From Hydrogenophilales bacterium (GTDB taxonomy: Bacteria > Pseudomonadota > Gammaproteobacteria > Burkholderiales > Thiobacillaceae), in NCBI GenBank assembly GCA_016195805.1, contig JACPYT010000003.1:62001-126000 (forward strand): a DNA stretch of 64,000 nt. Reading direction: 5' to 3'. Positions 17,412 through 27,979 of this stretch are shown here, one piece after another. Position 1 is the stretch's first letter; every line of letters begins with the position of its first letter. The translations under genes and the position numbers were made by a program. Below the pieces are notes generated by a model that worked only from the letters and a program-made list of their open reading frames with translations, was not told the DNA's origin and searched no databases.

Positions 17412-17786
17412 TCAGGTCTCCAGCCCCAGCGACCGCGTCTGCGGATCCTCCGCGACGGGGCGGATCTCGACGCAGCCGCGCTGCGCACCCGGGATGCGCA
17501 CGGCGATGGCGAGCGCGGCGTCCATGTCGGGCGCGTCGATCAGGTAGTAGCCGCCCAGCAATTCGCGGGTTTCTGCGAAAGGGCCGTCGGTCACGCTCAC
17601 GCGGCCTTCGCGCACGCGCACGGTTTTCGCGGTCGCGGCGGGCAGCAGGCGGTTGCCGGAAACGAAATGGCCCTCACGTTTGATTGCCTCGGTGAAAGCC
17701 AGGTAATCGCCGAAATGCGCTGCCCGGTCGGCGGGTTCCAGGTCTTCCATCATCTGCTCGGCGCAGATCAGGCAAATGAATTTCAT
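17412..17786 (-). CDS. YCII/DGPF-domain protein
   Basis: 124 residues started at ATG 17786, with AAGGAG upstream. A ferredoxin-like YCII fold: MKFICLICAEQMMEDL at the start and the signature TDGPFAETRELLGGYYLIDAPDMDAALAIA. The DGPF motif is intact. Three paralogues sit in this cluster (also 19330-19686 and 20200-20616). Their biochemical role is unsettled; their linkage to ECF42 sigma factors is established. Confidence 0.85.
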   Translation of the reverse strand: MKFICLICAEQMMEDLEPADRAAHFGDYLAFTEAIKREGHFVSGNRLLPAATAKTVRVREGRVSVTDGPFAETRELLGGYYLIDAPDMDAALAIAVRIPGAQRGCVEIRPVAEDPQTRSLGLET

Positions 17787-17866
17787 CCTCGCTCCTTGGG
17801 TTGGGACATCAATAACGTCCGGCGGGTGCGCACAACAGACGCGTAAGAGATGAAGGTCTGCATGTC

Positions 17867-18169
17867 TCACCCGCCCGCAATGGCGCCGACGACGACCAGC
17901 GGCTCGCGGCCGGTGGCAACGGCATCGGGCAGGGGTGCATCCATCGCCAGATTCGAGCAATCGTCCTGACAGGCATAGAAACGTATCAGCGGACGGCGCT
18001 GTCCGGTGGCACGGTCGCGCACGGCGCCAGCGAGCGGGGGGTAGGCCGCTTCGAGCGTATCGAGCACCGTGCGAAGCGTAACCGGCCCGGCGATGTCGAG
18101 CGCAAGCTCGGCCTCGCATCGCGCGAGCGTATACAGGTGATACGGCAACACGACGCGTACGGTAGCCAT
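17867..18169 (-). CDS. MoaD/ThiS-like ubiquitin-fold protein
   Basis: 100 residues with a beta-grasp pattern ([41 protein letters not shown]) and a C-terminal GAIAGG, close to the Gly-Gly tail used by sulfur carriers. It starts 2 bp from the stop of the BNR-propeller gene upstream, so the two are translationally linked. This pair recurs in ECF/YCII clusters. Whether it carries sulfur is not shown. Confidence 0.75.
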   Translation of the reverse strand: MATVRVVLPYHLYTLARCEAELALDIAGPVTLRTVLDTLEAAYPPLAGAVRDRATGQRRPLIRFYACQDDCSNLAMDAPLPDAVATGREPLVVVGAIAGG

Positions 18170-18171
18170 GT

Positions 18172-19284
18172 TCAGGGCAGCGTCTGCACCGACACCGACA
18201 GCACCGCCGGCAGGTCACGCACGATCGCCTGCCAGTGATCACCCGCGTCGGCCGAGACGTAGACCTGGCCGCCGGTGGTGCCGAAGTAGACGCCGCAGGG
18301 GTCGAGCGCGTCGACCGCCATCGCATCGCGCAGCACGTTCACGTAGCAGTGCTGCTGCGGCAGGCCGTCGGTCAGCGCGTCCCAGTCGTTGCCGCCTTTC
18401 TTGCTTCGATAGACGCGCAGCCGGCCCTCGGGCGGGTAGTGCTCGGAATCGCTCTGGATCGGTACGACGTACACCGTGTCCGGGTCGTGCGCATGCACGG
18501 CCATGGCGAAGCCGAAGTCGCTCGGCAGATTGCCGCTCACCTCGAACCACGACTCGCCGGCGTCGTCGCTGCGCATCACGTCCCAGTGCTTCTGCATGAA
18601 GAGCGTCTCGGGGCGCGCCGGGTGTTGCGCGATGCGATGGACGCAGTGGCCGATTTCGGCTTCCGGGTCGGGGATGTACTGCGAGTGCAGGCCGCGGTTG
18701 ATCGGTTTCCAGCTCGCGCCGCCGTCGTCGCTTCGGAACGCGCCCGCCGCCGAGATTGCCACGTACAGTCGCGCCGGGTTCACGGGGTCGAGCAGGATGG
18801 TGTGCAGGCACATGCCGCCGGCGCCCGGCATCCACTTCGCGCCCTGTTGTTCGCGCAGGCCCGGCAGTTCCTGCCAGCTCTGGCCGCCGTCGGTCGAGCG
18901 GAACAGCGCGGCGTCCTCGACCCCGGCGTAGACCGTGTCCGGATCGCTCGGCGAGGGTTCCAGATGCCACACGCGTTTGAACGCCCACGGCCGCGAGGTG
19001 CCGTCGTAATGCAGATGCGTGCCGGGGTCGCCGACGTAGGAAAAATCGTTGCCGACCGGGTTCCAGGTGATCCCGCCGTCGTCGGAGCGCTGGATCACCT
19101 GGCCGAACCAGCTGCTGCTCTGCGAGGCATAGAGCCGGTCCGGGTTGGCCGGCGAGCCAGCGATGTGAAATATTTCCCAACCGCCGAAGTGCGGCCCGCT
19201 CACCTGCCAGTCGCGGCGATGGGCATCGGAAGTCAGGATGAACGCACCCTTGCGCGTTCCCACCAGGACACGAATACGAGGCAT
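18172..19284 (-). CDS. BNR/sialidase-like beta-propeller protein
   Basis: 370 residues with repeated Asp-box/BNR motifs: [45 protein letters not shown]. This is a five- to seven-bladed propeller of the exo-alpha-sialidase/sortilin-like type. It starts [17 protein letters not shown] and has no signal peptide, so it is probably cytoplasmic and not a secreted sialidase. It is coupled to the MoaD-like gene downstream. Confidence 0.85.
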   Translation of the reverse strand: MPRIRVLVGTRKGAFILTSDAHRRDWQVSGPHFGGWEIFHIAGSPANPDRLYASQSSSWFGQVIQRSDDGGITWNPVGNDFSYVGDPGTHLHYDGTSRPWAFKRVWHLEPSPSDPDTVYAGVEDAALFRSTDGGQSWQELPGLREQQGAKWMPGAGGMCLHTILLDPVNPARLYVAISAAGAFRSDDGGASWKPINRGLHSQYIPDPEAEIGHCVHRIAQHPARPETLFMQKHWDVMRSDDAGESWFEVSGNLPSDFGFAMAVHAHDPDTVYVVPIQSDSEHYPPEGRLRVYRSKKGGNDWDALTDGLPQQHCYVNVLRDAMAVDALDPCGVYFGTTGGQVYVSADAGDHWQAIVRDLPAVLSVSVQTLP

Positions 19285-19329
19285 GGGTCTCTCTCCTTGG
19301 TTGCAGATCAGATGTCTACAGCTTGGCCT

Positions 19330-19686
19330 TCATTGCACGTAGCACGGCGCGCACTCGCGCACCTCGACGCTGGCGAAACGCGCGGCCGGACAGGCCTGCG
19401 CGATCTCCAGCGCCTCGTCGCGGCCGGCACACTCGATCAGATAAAAGCCGCCGACCATTTCGCGCGCTTCGGCGAAAGGACCGTCGACCAGCCTGGGCGA
19501 CTCGCCGCGCCGCTGCACGCGCACGCCGTGGCTGTCCGGGCGCAGCGATTCGCTGGCGACGAGCTGGCCCCGCGCGGCCAGCCCCTGGCCGAATTCGACC
19601 ATCTCGGCGTAGAGCGCGCGGCCTTCGTCCTCGCTGCGGGTGTCGCGCTGGCCGCGCGGCTCGACGATCATCAGCATGTAACGCAT
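19330..19686 (-). CDS. YCII/DGPF-domain protein
   Basis: 118 residues from ATG 19686. MRYMLMIVEPRG at the start and VDGPFAEAREMVGGFYLIECAGRDEALEIA as the signature. It is the second of three YCII paralogues in the ECF42-linked operon. No catalytic function is assigned. Confidence 0.85.
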   Translation of the reverse strand: MRYMLMIVEPRGQRDTRSEDEGRALYAEMVEFGQGLAARGQLVASESLRPDSHGVRVQRRGESPRLVDGPFAEAREMVGGFYLIECAGRDEALEIAQACPAARFASVEVRECAPCYVQ

Positions 19687-19732
19687 CGGGTTTTCCTTGT
19701 TTCGATTGGATAGGGCATGCCACCACATGGGT

Positions 19733-20101
19733 TCATTGCATGGAATGCAGGCCGAACATATTGCCTTCGGTGTCCACCGCAAGTGCGATGAAACCGTATT
19801 GGCCGATGGACATTTTCTCGCGATGGATGTGTCCGCCAGCCGGTGCGACGCGCGCCGCCTCGACCGCGCAGTCGTCGCAACCGAAGTACACCAGGGTGCT
19901 GCCGCCGGAGGGCACGCCGGGCCTTTTCACCAGCGCGCCGCCGACGCCGGGGTGATCCTGCTCCGTGGCGAAGGCCCAGTATTCCATGTCGGGCGTGTCG
20001 AGCTTGTCCAGTTTGCGCCGCAAAACGGCTTCGTAAAAGGCGCGCGCACGCGCCATGTCCTGGACATAGATTTCAAACCAGCGGACGGGGTTTTCCTGCA
20101 T
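19733..20101 (-). CDS. VOC-family protein
   Basis: 122 residues from ATG 20101, with AGGAG six bases upstream (an earlier in-frame ATG at 20137 lacks one). MQENPVRWFEIYVQDMARARAFYEAVL and the C-terminal YGFIALAVDTEGNMFGLHS are typical of the small single-domain VOC proteins seen beside YCII genes. Substrate unknown. Confidence 0.85.
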   Translation of the reverse strand: MQENPVRWFEIYVQDMARARAFYEAVLRRKLDKLDTPDMEYWAFATEQDHPGVGGALVKRPGVPSGGSTLVYFGCDDCAVEAARVAPAGGHIHREKMSIGQYGFIALAVDTEGNMFGLHSMQ

Positions 20102-20199
20102 GACAGTCTCCTTGAGCGTTGAAAGGGCGGAACGCATGTGTGCCTCCGATCACCACGACGTGCGAGCCACTGCGGAATCGACACCGCTACCGAAAAAAA

Positions 20200-20616
20200 T
20201 CAGCCGAGATCGATGGCGCGCAGCCGTTCGACTTCCGGCGACGGCCCGAAGTCGTCAAGCTCGTACAGCGGCCGCACCTCGATTTCGGCCGGCTTGCCGC
20301 GCCCGGCCGGATTGGGAAAGCGGCGCGCCCATTCCATCGCCTCCGCGCGCGATTTCACCTGGATCAGGGTATAGCCGGCGATCAGCTCTTTTGTTTCGGC
20401 GAAGGGACCGTCGATGACGGTGCGCGTATCGCCGTCGTAGCGGATGCGCCAGCCCTGCGAGCTCGGCTTGAGGCCGGAGCCGTCGAGCAGCACGCCGGCC
20501 TTCATCAATTGCTCATGGTAGTCGGCCATCTCGGCCAGCAATGCCGGATCGGCTTTGACCGGGATGGTTTCGGCCTCCGTTTCCGGCGTGGCCTTGACGA
20601 TGATCATGTAGCGCAT
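20200..20616 (-). CDS. DGPF/YCII-domain protein, first gene of the ECF42-linked operon
   Basis: 138 residues from ATG 20616, with AGGAG upstream. MRYMIIVKATPETEAE at the start, IDGPFAETKELIAGYTLIQVKSRAEAMEWARRFP as the signature, and a C-terminal extension typical of the longer DGPF class. It is the promoter-proximal gene of the cluster that ends with the sigma factor, and the most likely direct ECF42 target. Confidence 0.88.
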   Translation of the reverse strand: MRYMIIVKATPETEAETIPVKADPALLAEMADYHEQLMKAGVLLDGSGLKPSSQGWRIRYDGDTRTVIDGPFAETKELIAGYTLIQVKSRAEAMEWARRFPNPAGRGKPAEIEVRPLYELDDFGPSPEVERLRAIDLG

Positions 20617-20665
20617 GGGTTTCTCCTGAAAAATAGCCACAGGCAAACGGCCTGCTTACCCTCAC

Positions 20666-20692
20666 GACGCGTAAGCCCAGCCGGAATAGACA
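20666..20692 (-). promoter_or_regulatory. Candidate ECF42-dependent promoter
   Basis: On the minus strand TGTCTA, 17 bp, then CGTC, about 50 bp upstream of the first DGPF gene. Published ECF42 targets use TGTCGA and CGTC-like elements, so there is one mismatch. Position and orientation fit autoregulation of the cluster. Confidence 0.45.
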
Positions 20693-20757
20693 ATGCCGCA
20701 AAAAAATTCCTGGCGTAACCCTTGCTTGTCACGGACAGGCTTCACATTGTGTCCACC

Positions 20758-23700
20758 ATGAGCATCCACGTCGCGATCCGCCACACCACGCACTACCAAT
20801 TCGACCGCCGCGTCACGCTCTCCCCGCACGTGGTGCGGCTGCGTCCGGCGCCGCATTCGCGCACCCCCATCCTCGCCTATACGCTGAAGATCACGCCGGA
20901 GAAGCACTTCATCAACTGGCAGCAAGATCCGTTCGGCAATTACCTGGCGCGGCTGGTGTTCCCCGAGGCGACGCGCGAGTTCTCGGTCGACGTCGAGGTG
21001 ATCGCCGACCTGACGGTGATCAACCCCTTCGACTACTTCATCGAGGACAGCGCCGAGCACTGGCCGTTCGACTACGACGCGGCGCTGAAACGCGAGCTCG
21101 CCCCCTATCTCGAAACCGAGCCGGCGGGCGTGCGGCTCGCCGCGTGGCTGGCCGCGGTCCCGCGCGAACGCGTGCACAGCAACGATTTCCTGGTCTCGCT
21201 CAATCAGCGCCTGCAGCGCGACATTGCCTACACCGTGCGCATGGAGCCCGGCATCCAGCGCTGCGAGGAGACGCTGGAGAAGGCGCTCGGCTCGTGCCGC
21301 GACTCGGCCTGGCTGCTGGTGCAGATCCTGCGCCATCTGGGGCTGGCAGCGCGCTTCGTATCGGGCTATCTGGTGCAGCTCGCCGCCGACGAAAAACCCC
21401 TCGACGGCCCCTCCGGTCCTGAAGCCGACTTCACCGACCTGCACGCCTGGGCCGAAGTCTATCTGCCGGGTGCCGGATGGATCGGGCTCGACCCCACCTC
21501 GGGCCTGTTCGCCGGCGAAGGCCACATTCCGCTCGCCTGCACGCCGCAGCCGTCGTCCGCCGCACCGATCGACGGCCTGACCGACCCGTGCGAGGTCGAA
21601 TTCGGCTTTTCCAACACCGTCACCCGCATCCGCGAAGACCCGCGCGTGACCCTGCCCTATGCCGACGGCGACTGGGCGGCCATTCTGGCGCTCGGCCATG
21701 CGGTCGATGAAAAGCTCGCGCAGCAGGACGTGCGCCTGACCCACGGCGGCGAGCCCACCTTCGTCTCCATCGACGACATGGACGCACCGGAATGGAACAC
21801 CGACGCACTGGGAACGCACAAGCGCGCGCGCGCCGAGGTGCTGGCGCGGCGGCTGAAGCAGCGTCTGGCGCCCAATTCCCTGCTGCATACCGGCCAGGGC
21901 AAGTGGTATCCGGGCGAACCGCTGCCGCGCTGGGCGCTGGGGATTTACTGGCGTCGCGACGGCGTCCCGGTATGGAAGAACGATGCGCTGCTGGCCGAAT
22001 CCGGCCGGGATTACGGCCACGGCATCGCCGACGCCGAGCGTTTTGCCGCCACCCTGACGCAGCACCTCGGGCTCGCTTCGCGCTATGCGCAGCCCGCTTA
22101 TGAAGACGCGCTCGCCGCGCTGCAGCAGGAAGCCGAGCTTCCGCCCAATCTCGATCCGGCGCGTGCCGATCTCGACGATCCCGCGCTGCGCGGCGACCTT
22201 GCCAACAAGCTGTCGCGCGGCCTCGCTACGCCAACGGGTTATGTGCTGCCGCTGTCCTGGCGCGCGCACGAACAACGCTGGCACAGCGCGCCCTGGGAAT
22301 TCCGCCGCGACCGGCTCTATCTGGCCCCGGGCGATTCGCCGATGGGGCTGCGCCTGCCGCTGGCCTCGCTGCCCTGGGTGGCCGAGGACGCGCGCGAACC
22401 ATGGGTGGAGGTCGACCCGTTCGCGGCACAGCTGCCGCTGGCCGATTATCACGGCGAGGTCGCGGCGCGCTACAGCAGCCACATCGACCCGCAGCCGGCC
22501 CACCCGGAGGTGCATCCGCAAACGCCCACCGCGAAGGACGCGGTCGAGGTGCCACATACCGCCCTGTGCGTGGAAGCACGCACAGGCGGCCTGTACGTAT
22601 TCATGCCGCCCGTCGCCACGCTGGAGCAGTATCTTGACCTGCTGGCCGGGGTGGAAGCCACCGCGGCCCACTTGAAATTGCCGGTGACGATCGAAGGCTA
22701 CACGCCCCCCAGCGACAGCCGCATCGAGAAGCTCATGGTCACGCCCGACCCCGGCGTGATCGAGGTCAACATCCATCCGGCCCGCAGCTGGCAGCAGCTG
22801 GTGGACACCACCTCGATGATTTACGACGAAGCGCGGCTGTCGCGGCTGGCCGCCGAGAAGTTCATGCTCGACGGCCGCCACGCCGGCACCGGTGGCGGCA
22901 ACCACGTCACGCTCGGCGGCGCCACGCCCGCCGACAGCCCCTTCCTGCGCCGCCCCGACCTGCTCGCCAGCCTCATCACTTACTGGCAGCACCATCCGGC
23001 GCTGTCGTATCTGTTTTCGGGACTCTTCATCGGCCCCACCAGCCAGGCGCCGCGCGTCGACGAAGGCCGCCCGGAGCGGCTGTACGAACTCGAAATCGCC
23101 TTCCAGCAGATGCCGGCCGGCGAGACGCCGCAGCCCTGGCTGGTCGACCGCCTGCTGCGCAACCTGCTGACCGACCTCACCGGCAACACGCATCGCTCGG
23201 AGTTCTGCATCGACAAGCTGTATTCGCCCGACTCGGCCTCGGGGCGGCTGGGGCTGCTCGAGTTCCGCGGCTTCGAAATGCCGCCGCACGCGCGCATGAG
23301 CCTGGCGCAGATGCTGCTGCTGCGCGCGCTGGTGGCGCGCTTCTGGGCGCAGCCCTACAAGAAGCCGCTGGTGCGCTGGGGCACGCTGCTGCACGACCGC
23401 CCCATGCTGCCGCATTACCTGTGGGTGGACCTGAAGGACGTGATCGACGATCTCAACGCGGCCGGTTTTCCGTTCCAGCTCGACTGGTACCAGCCCTTCC
23501 TGGAATTCCGCTTCCCGCGCTACGGCACGCTGCAGCTCAACGACATCCGGATCGAACTGCGCACTGCGATCGAACCGTGGCACGTGCTCGGCGAGGAATC
23601 GACCAGCCTAGGCACCGCGCGCTACGTCGACTCCTCGGTCGAACGCCTGCAGGTGAAGGCGAGCGGGCTCACCGACAGCCGCTACGTGCTGACCTGCAAC

Positions 23701-24117
23701 GGACGCCGGGTGCCGCTCGCCGCCACCGGCGTCCAGGGCGAACAGGTGGCCGGCGTGCGCTACCGCGCCTGGCAGCCGCCGTCGGCGCTGCATCCCACCA
23801 TCGGCATCCATTCGCCGCTGGTGTTCGATCTGATCGACACCTGGAACGGCCGTGCCATCGGCGGCTGCACCTACCGCATCGTCCATCCCGGCGGGCGCAG
23901 CTACGACCGCTTTCCGGTCAACGCGATGGAAGCCGAGGCGCGTCGCCATATCCGTTTCCAGGACTGGGGCCATACCGCCGGCAGCTTCACGCCGCCGCCG
24001 TGGACCGCGTCGATCGCACGCTTCTTTCCCGGCGGCAACCCGCCCGGACCGATGGTGCCGCCGCCGGAAGAGCCGGCAGGCGAATTCCCGCATACGCTCG
24101 ATCTGCGTCAACGCTGA
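20758..24117 (+). CDS. Transglutaminase-like / DUF2126 fusion protein
   Basis: 1119 residues from ATG 20758. The N-terminal 290 residues are a bacterial transglutaminase-like module with Cys180 ([10 protein letters not shown]), His229 ([10 protein letters not shown]) and Asp245 (GLDPTSG). The large C-terminal part is DUF2126, whose [20 protein letters not shown] and [25 protein letters not shown] segments resemble an ATP-dependent glutamine-synthetase-like domain. Such proteins belong to the Anbu/alpha-E/ATP-grasp system, proposed to modify peptides. No ribosome binding site is visible. It is divergent from the DGPF operon. Confidence 0.88.
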   Translation: MSIHVAIRHTTHYQFDRRVTLSPHVVRLRPAPHSRTPILAYTLKITPEKHFINWQQDPFGNYLARLVFPEATREFSVDVEVIADLTVINPFDYFIEDSAEHWPFDYDAALKRELAPYLETEPAGVRLAAWLAAVPRERVHSNDFLVSLNQRLQRDIAYTVRMEPGIQRCEETLEKALGSCRDSAWLLVQILRHLGLAARFVSGYLVQLAADEKPLDGPSGPEADFTDLHAWAEVYLPGAGWIGLDPTSGLFAGEGHIPLACTPQPSSAAPIDGLTDPCEVEFGFSNTVTRIREDPRVTLPYADGDWAAILALGHAVDEKLAQQDVRLTHGGEPTFVSIDDMDAPEWNTDALGTHKRARAEVLARRLKQRLAPNSLLHTGQGKWYPGEPLPRWALGIYWRRDGVPVWKNDALLAESGRDYGHGIADAERFAATLTQHLGLASRYAQPAYEDALAALQQEAELPPNLDPARADLDDPALRGDLANKLSRGLATPTGYVLPLSWRAHEQRWHSAPWEFRRDRLYLAPGDSPMGLRLPLASLPWVAEDAREPWVEVDPFAAQLPLADYHGEVAARYSSHIDPQPAHPEVHPQTPTAKDAVEVPHTALCVEARTGGLYVFMPPVATLEQYLDLLAGVEATAAHLKLPVTIEGYTPPSDSRIEKLMVTPDPGVIEVNIHPARSWQQLVDTTSMIYDEARLSRLAAEKFMLDGRHAGTGGGNHVTLGGATPADSPFLRRPDLLASLITYWQHHPALSYLFSGLFIGPTSQAPRVDEGRPERLYELEIAFQQMPAGETPQPWLVDRLLRNLLTDLTGNTHRSEFCIDKLYSPDSASGRLGLLEFRGFEMPPHARMSLAQMLLLRALVARFWAQPYKKPLVRWGTLLHDRPMLPHYLWVDLKDVIDDLNAAGFPFQLDWYQPFLEFRFPRYGTLQLNDIRIELRTAIEPWHVLGEESTSLGTARYVDSSVERLQVKASGLTDSRYVLTCNGRRVPLAATGVQGEQVAGVRYRAWQPPSALHPTIGIHSPLVFDLIDTWNGRAIGGCTYRIVHPGGRSYDRFPVNAMEAEARRHIRFQDWGHTAGSFTPPPWTASIARFFPGGNPPGPMVPPPEEPAGEFPHTLDLRQR

Positions 24118-24436
24118 CGCAACGCCGACCGATCGGCAGGGTGCGGTGCAAGCGCCGAGGATCCGCACCATTCCGGCGCTTCCCTGTGCCGTCTTTTTCG
24201 TTGCCCATTTAACAAACGGCCGCAAAACCGTCCGGCGGATGTCACGGCATTCCTTTGGGTCGCCCGCTGGATTTCTTTGTAATCTTCAACCGTCATTTCT
24301 GCTTACAAATGTCATGATTCACGCATAGTGCAGGCTGCCATGGCGTGGTGCACGCCCAAGAGGCCATTATCGGAAACGCGCACGCACCAAATAAAATAAT
24401 CGTTATTGAACATGATCTTAAATTGTTTATGTTGGC
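24118..24436. other. Intergenic, upstream region of the peptide transporter operon
   Basis: About 320 bp with no credible gene and a local drop in GC near 24370-24430. It contains a partial NtrC-like site TGCCAT-N5-GGTGCA (24336-24352), about 85 bp upstream of the sigma-54 promoter. Confidence 0.6.
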
Positions 24437-24452
24437 TGGCACATGGCTTGCT
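24437..24452 (+). promoter_or_regulatory. Sigma-54 promoter of the peptide transporter operon
   Basis: TGGCACATGGCTTGCT: perfect TGGCAC-N5-TTGCT, 52 bp before the ATG of the binding protein. It places this operon with the nitrate genes in the nitrogen response. Confidence 0.9.
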
Positions 24453-24504
24453 AATTGATCTCCGGCGCTGTCGATCAAACCGTATCAATTGTTAGGAGAA
24501 AAGC

Positions 24505-26145
24505 ATGTCTGAACAGTCTCACAAGGACAAACTGGCCGAAGCCCTGGCCGCCAGGATGAACCGCCGCGGTTTCATGAAGTTGATGGGAAGCGGCGCGGGC
24601 CTCGCCGCAGGCAGCACGCTCATGGGCAGCGCGCTGGTCCAGAATGCCATGGCCGCCGCACCCAAGCGGGGCGGCACCATCAAGCTGGCCTGGGTCGATG
24701 CGGTCGATACCCTGGATCCCCACTTCACCTCCTCGCTGGGCTCGGTGAAAATCCTCAACAACGTCTTCAACGGCCTGCTCAAGGTGGCCTACGACGGCAA
24801 AAAGGTTTCCTTCGTGCCGGACCTGGCCGAAAAATGGGAGATGCCGGACGACAAGACCCACGTCTTCAAGCTGCGTAAAGGCGTGAAATTCCACAACGGC
24901 GATCCGTGCGACGCCGAGGCCGTGAAATGGAGCCTGGAGCGGGTCAAGAACCCGGCCAACGGTTCGCCCCATGCCTGGAAGTTCGACCAGCTTGCGGGGG
25001 TCGATGTCATCGACGACCACACCGTCCGCATGCGCTTCAACAAGCCCTATGCCTTCCTGCCGGTGGCACTGACCGGCAGCACCGGCCGTGCCGGCACCAT
25101 CGTCAGCAAGCGCGCCGTCGAGCAATACGGCAAGGCCTTCGGACGCAACCCCGTGGGCACCGGGCCGTTCAAATTCGCCGGCTGGCGGGAAAACGAGTCC
25201 ATCACCCTGGAACGCAATCCGGATTATTTCGAGCCGGGCCTGCCTTATCTCGACGGCGTGCAGATCCTGCTGATCAAGGAGCCGACCGCGGCGGTGGCAG
25301 CCATGATGGCCGGCCAGGTCGACGGCATGAGCCTGTCGCCGTTCCAGTTCATTCCGCAGCTGAAGGCCAACCCCAATCTCAAGGTCTACGGCGAGGTCGA
25401 GGGCAACTACAGTTACGTCGGCATGAACAACCGCCGCGCCCCCTTCGACGATCCGATGCTGCGCAAGGCGGTGGCCTTCGCCATCGACCGTAGCGCCATC
25501 ATCAAGCAGGGCTACTTCGGCGAGGCCATTCCGGCCTACACCCCGATCTCCCCGCCCATGACCGATTTCTACGACAAGAACATCGCCAGGAGCGGCCGCG
25601 GCCAATACTTCGATCTGAAGAAAGCCATGGAGTACCGCAAGAAATCGAAGGTCCAGGGCGAGGTGAACCCGGTCTACATCGTGGCCCAGGGCTTCACCGG
25701 CTCGGGCGGCAGCGGCACGCGCAATTCCCAGCTGCTGCTGCCGATGCTGGAGAAGATCGGCATCAAGCCGAAGATCGAACTTTTGGACCGGGCGGTGTGG
25801 ACCAAGCGGCGCAACAGCGGCGACTTCGACATGTACGACGAGGCCTGGATCGCCGACCTCGATCCGGACGAGACGCTCTATCCGGAATGGCACAGCGGCC
25901 AGTCCTGGGACTTCGTCGGCTACAACAGCCCGGAATTCGACAAGCTCGTCTCCGACGCCGAGGACACGCTCAACCAGGCGGTACGCAAGAAGCTCTATTA
26001 CAAGGCGGAGGACATCCTGATGGCGGACGCGCCCCTGGCGGTGCTGGCCCACATGAAGGTGTTCAAGATCCTGCACAAGCGGGTCCAGGGCTTCCAGTAC
26101 ATCCCGGTCGACCTGTTGAACCTGCACTCGGTCTGGCTCAGCTGA
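24505..26145 (+). CDS. Peptide ABC transporter, substrate-binding protein (family 5)
   Basis: 546 residues with a Tat signal (MNRRGFMKLMG, residues 18-28, hydrophobic stretch to NAMAAA). The DppA/OppA/GsiB-family body has GGTIKLAWVDAVDTLDPHF, the LAEKWEMPDDKTHVFKLRKGVKFHNGDP signature, and PVGTGPFKFAGWR. ATG has AGGAG. It is the first gene of a five-gene transporter operon that continues into a gamma-glutamyltransferase-like gene. The substrate is therefore likely a small peptide such as a gamma-glutamyl peptide or glutathione; that is inference from context. Confidence 0.9.
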   Translation: MSEQSHKDKLAEALAARMNRRGFMKLMGSGAGLAAGSTLMGSALVQNAMAAAPKRGGTIKLAWVDAVDTLDPHFTSSLGSVKILNNVFNGLLKVAYDGKKVSFVPDLAEKWEMPDDKTHVFKLRKGVKFHNGDPCDAEAVKWSLERVKNPANGSPHAWKFDQLAGVDVIDDHTVRMRFNKPYAFLPVALTGSTGRAGTIVSKRAVEQYGKAFGRNPVGTGPFKFAGWRENESITLERNPDYFEPGLPYLDGVQILLIKEPTAAVAAMMAGQVDGMSLSPFQFIPQLKANPNLKVYGEVEGNYSYVGMNNRRAPFDDPMLRKAVAFAIDRSAIIKQGYFGEAIPAYTPISPPMTDFYDKNIARSGRGQYFDLKKAMEYRKKSKVQGEVNPVYIVAQGFTGSGGSGTRNSQLLLPMLEKIGIKPKIELLDRAVWTKRRNSGDFDMYDEAWIADLDPDETLYPEWHSGQSWDFVGYNSPEFDKLVSDAEDTLNQAVRKKLYYKAEDILMADAPLAVLAHMKVFKILHKRVQGFQYIPVDLLNLHSVWLS

Positions 26146-27092
26146 TGTTTCAGGCCGTATCCGCCAGACTGGCGCAGACCCTGCTGGTGCTGCTCATCGT
26201 CTCGGCAGCCAGCTTCGCTTTCCTGAAGCTGGCGCCGGGCGATCCGGTGAGCATCATGCTGGGGTCGGACTACTCGCAGGCGTCCTACGACAAGCTGACC
26301 CATGAACTCGGCCTCGACCAGCCCATCGTGCTGCAGTATGGGCGCTGGCTGGCCGATTTCGTGCGGGGCGACTGGGGCACTTCCTACATCACTAACCAGG
26401 ACATCTTCGAACTGGCGGTGCTGCAGGCGCTGCCCGTGACCCTGACGCTGGCCGCGCTGTCGCTGCTGATCGCACTGGTGGTCGGCATCCCGACCGGGGT
26501 GCTGGCCGCGCTCTACCGCAACAGCTGGATCGATGTGCTGGCCACCACGCTGGCCATCGGCGGCAACGCCTTTCCCAGTTTCTATCTGGGCATCATCCTG
26601 ATCTGGCTGTTCGGGGTGGACCTGGGCTGGTTCCCCGTGCTGGGATTCGTCGCGCCCTGGGAAGACTTCTGGCAGGGGCTGTGGCACCTGGTCCTGCCAG
26701 CCGTCACGCTGGGCGCCTGGTATGTCGGCCTCATCGCGCGCATCACGCGCTCCAGTCTGCTGGAAGTGTTGGGACAGCCGTACATCCTGGCCGCCAAGGC
26801 GCGCGGCGAGCCGGGCTGGCGCGTGGTGTGGGTGCACGGCATGCGCAACGTGCTGATGCCGCTGGTCACCGTCATCGGCCTGCAGCTCGGCGGCATGCTG
26901 CGCGGCGCGGTGATGACCGAAGTGGTGTTCGCGCTGCCCGGTCTCGGGATGATGGTCACCACCGCGGTGCTCAACCGCGAATACATCGTGGTCCAGGCCG
27001 GCATCATGCTGACCGGCCTGCTGTTCGTGGCGGTCAATCTTGCCGTCGACCAGACCTACCAATTCCTCGATCCACGCCTCCGGAGACGCTGA
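26145..27092 (+). CDS. Peptide ABC transporter permease (DppB type)
   Basis: 315 residues. The ATG overlaps the previous stop by one base. Six transmembrane segments, the N-terminal LKLAPGDPVSIMLG motif of DppB/GsiC permeases, and the EAA loop around AKARGEPGWRVVWVHGMRNVLMPLVTVIG. It forms the transmembrane channel with the next gene. Confidence 0.9.
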   Translation: MFQAVSARLAQTLLVLLIVSAASFAFLKLAPGDPVSIMLGSDYSQASYDKLTHELGLDQPIVLQYGRWLADFVRGDWGTSYITNQDIFELAVLQALPVTLTLAALSLLIALVVGIPTGVLAALYRNSWIDVLATTLAIGGNAFPSFYLGIILIWLFGVDLGWFPVLGFVAPWEDFWQGLWHLVLPAVTLGAWYVGLIARITRSSLLEVLGQPYILAAKARGEPGWRVVWVHGMRNVLMPLVTVIGLQLGGMLRGAVMTEVVFALPGLGMMVTTAVLNREYIVVQAGIMLTGLLFVAVNLAVDQTYQFLDPRLRRR

Positions 27093-27094
27093 CG

Positions 27095-27979
27095 ATGAGT
27101 GAAGCAATGAATATCGCCCCGCTGGCCCGGGGTTCGCAATGGAAGCAACGCTTTCTGCAGCCGCTGCTGCGGCAGCGCAGCGCCATGGCTGGCCTCGCCA
27201 TTCTGGCGATCTATGTCGTCGCGGCCGTGTGCGCCCCCTGGCTGGCCACCCACGACCCGACTGCCCAGGATCTGATGGCCGCGCTGCAGGGGCCGAGCGC
27301 CGCGCACTGGCTGGGCACGGATTCCTACGGGCAGGACCTCTATTCGCGGCTGCTCTACGGCGCGCAGCTGGCGCTCATCATCGGCTTCGCCTCGGTCGCC
27401 CTCGGTCTGGTCGTGGGCGTGGCCATCGGCCTGGCAGCCGGACTGATGGGCGGGCGCACCGAGTGGGTGCTGATGCGCATCGTCGACGGCCTGCTCGCCT
27501 TCCCGGAACTGATCCTGGCGATGGCCTTCATGGCGGTGCTCGGCCTCGGCACGGAAAACGTCGTCTATGCCCTGGCGCTGTCCTTCGTCGGGCCCTTCGC
27601 GCGGATGACGCGCGGCGACGTGCTGCAGGTGAAGAACCAGCCCTACATCGAAGCCGCCCGGCTGATGGGCGTGGGTACCGCGGCCGTCATCTGGCGCCAC
27701 GTGTTGCCCAATGTGGTGTCGCCCATCCTGGTCCAGGCCGGCATGCGCATCAGCATCGCCATCCTGCTGGAATCGGGCCTGTCCTTCCTCGGCATCGGCG
27801 TGGTGCCGCCGACGCCGGACTGGGGCCTGATGATCGCCGAGGGCCGCGCCTTCATCACCATGGCACCGTGGATCTCGGGGGTGCCGGGCGTGGCCCTGGC
27901 GATCCTGCTGGTGGCGCTCAATCTGCTGGGTGACGGCCTGCGTGATGCCTTCGATCCCACCACCCAAAAGGACGCCTAG
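27095..27979 (+). CDS. Peptide ABC transporter permease (DppC type)
   Basis: 294 residues. An N-terminal cytoplasmic extension, then WLGTDSYGQDLYSRLLYGAQLAL (the DppC/GsiD signature) and the EAA loop (IEAARLMGVGTAAVIWRHVLPNVVSPILVQ). It starts 2 bp after the DppB-type gene. Confidence 0.9.
   Translation: MSEAMNIAPLARGSQWKQRFLQPLLRQRSAMAGLAILAIYVVAAVCAPWLATHDPTAQDLMAALQGPSAAHWLGTDSYGQDLYSRLLYGAQLALIIGFASVALGLVVGVAIGLAAGLMGGRTEWVLMRIVDGLLAFPELILAMAFMAVLGLGTENVVYALALSFVGPFARMTRGDVLQVKNQPYIEAARLMGVGTAAVIWRHVLPNVVSPILVQAGMRISIAILLESGLSFLGIGVVPPTPDWGLMIAEGRAFITMAPWISGVPGVALAILLVALNLLGDGLRDAFDPTTQKDA

Noticed and set aside
18172-19284. Secreted sialidase
   Set aside because: BNR repeats are present, but there is no signal peptide, and the context is an ECF42 cluster, not glycan use.
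20662-23583. Very long minus-strand open frame (about 970 codons) opposite the transglutaminase gene
   Set aside because: It is the GC-skew shadow of the plus-strand gene: it has no domain pattern, is rich in Arg, Gly, His and Val, and has no ribosome binding site. The opposite strand has clear catalytic motifs.
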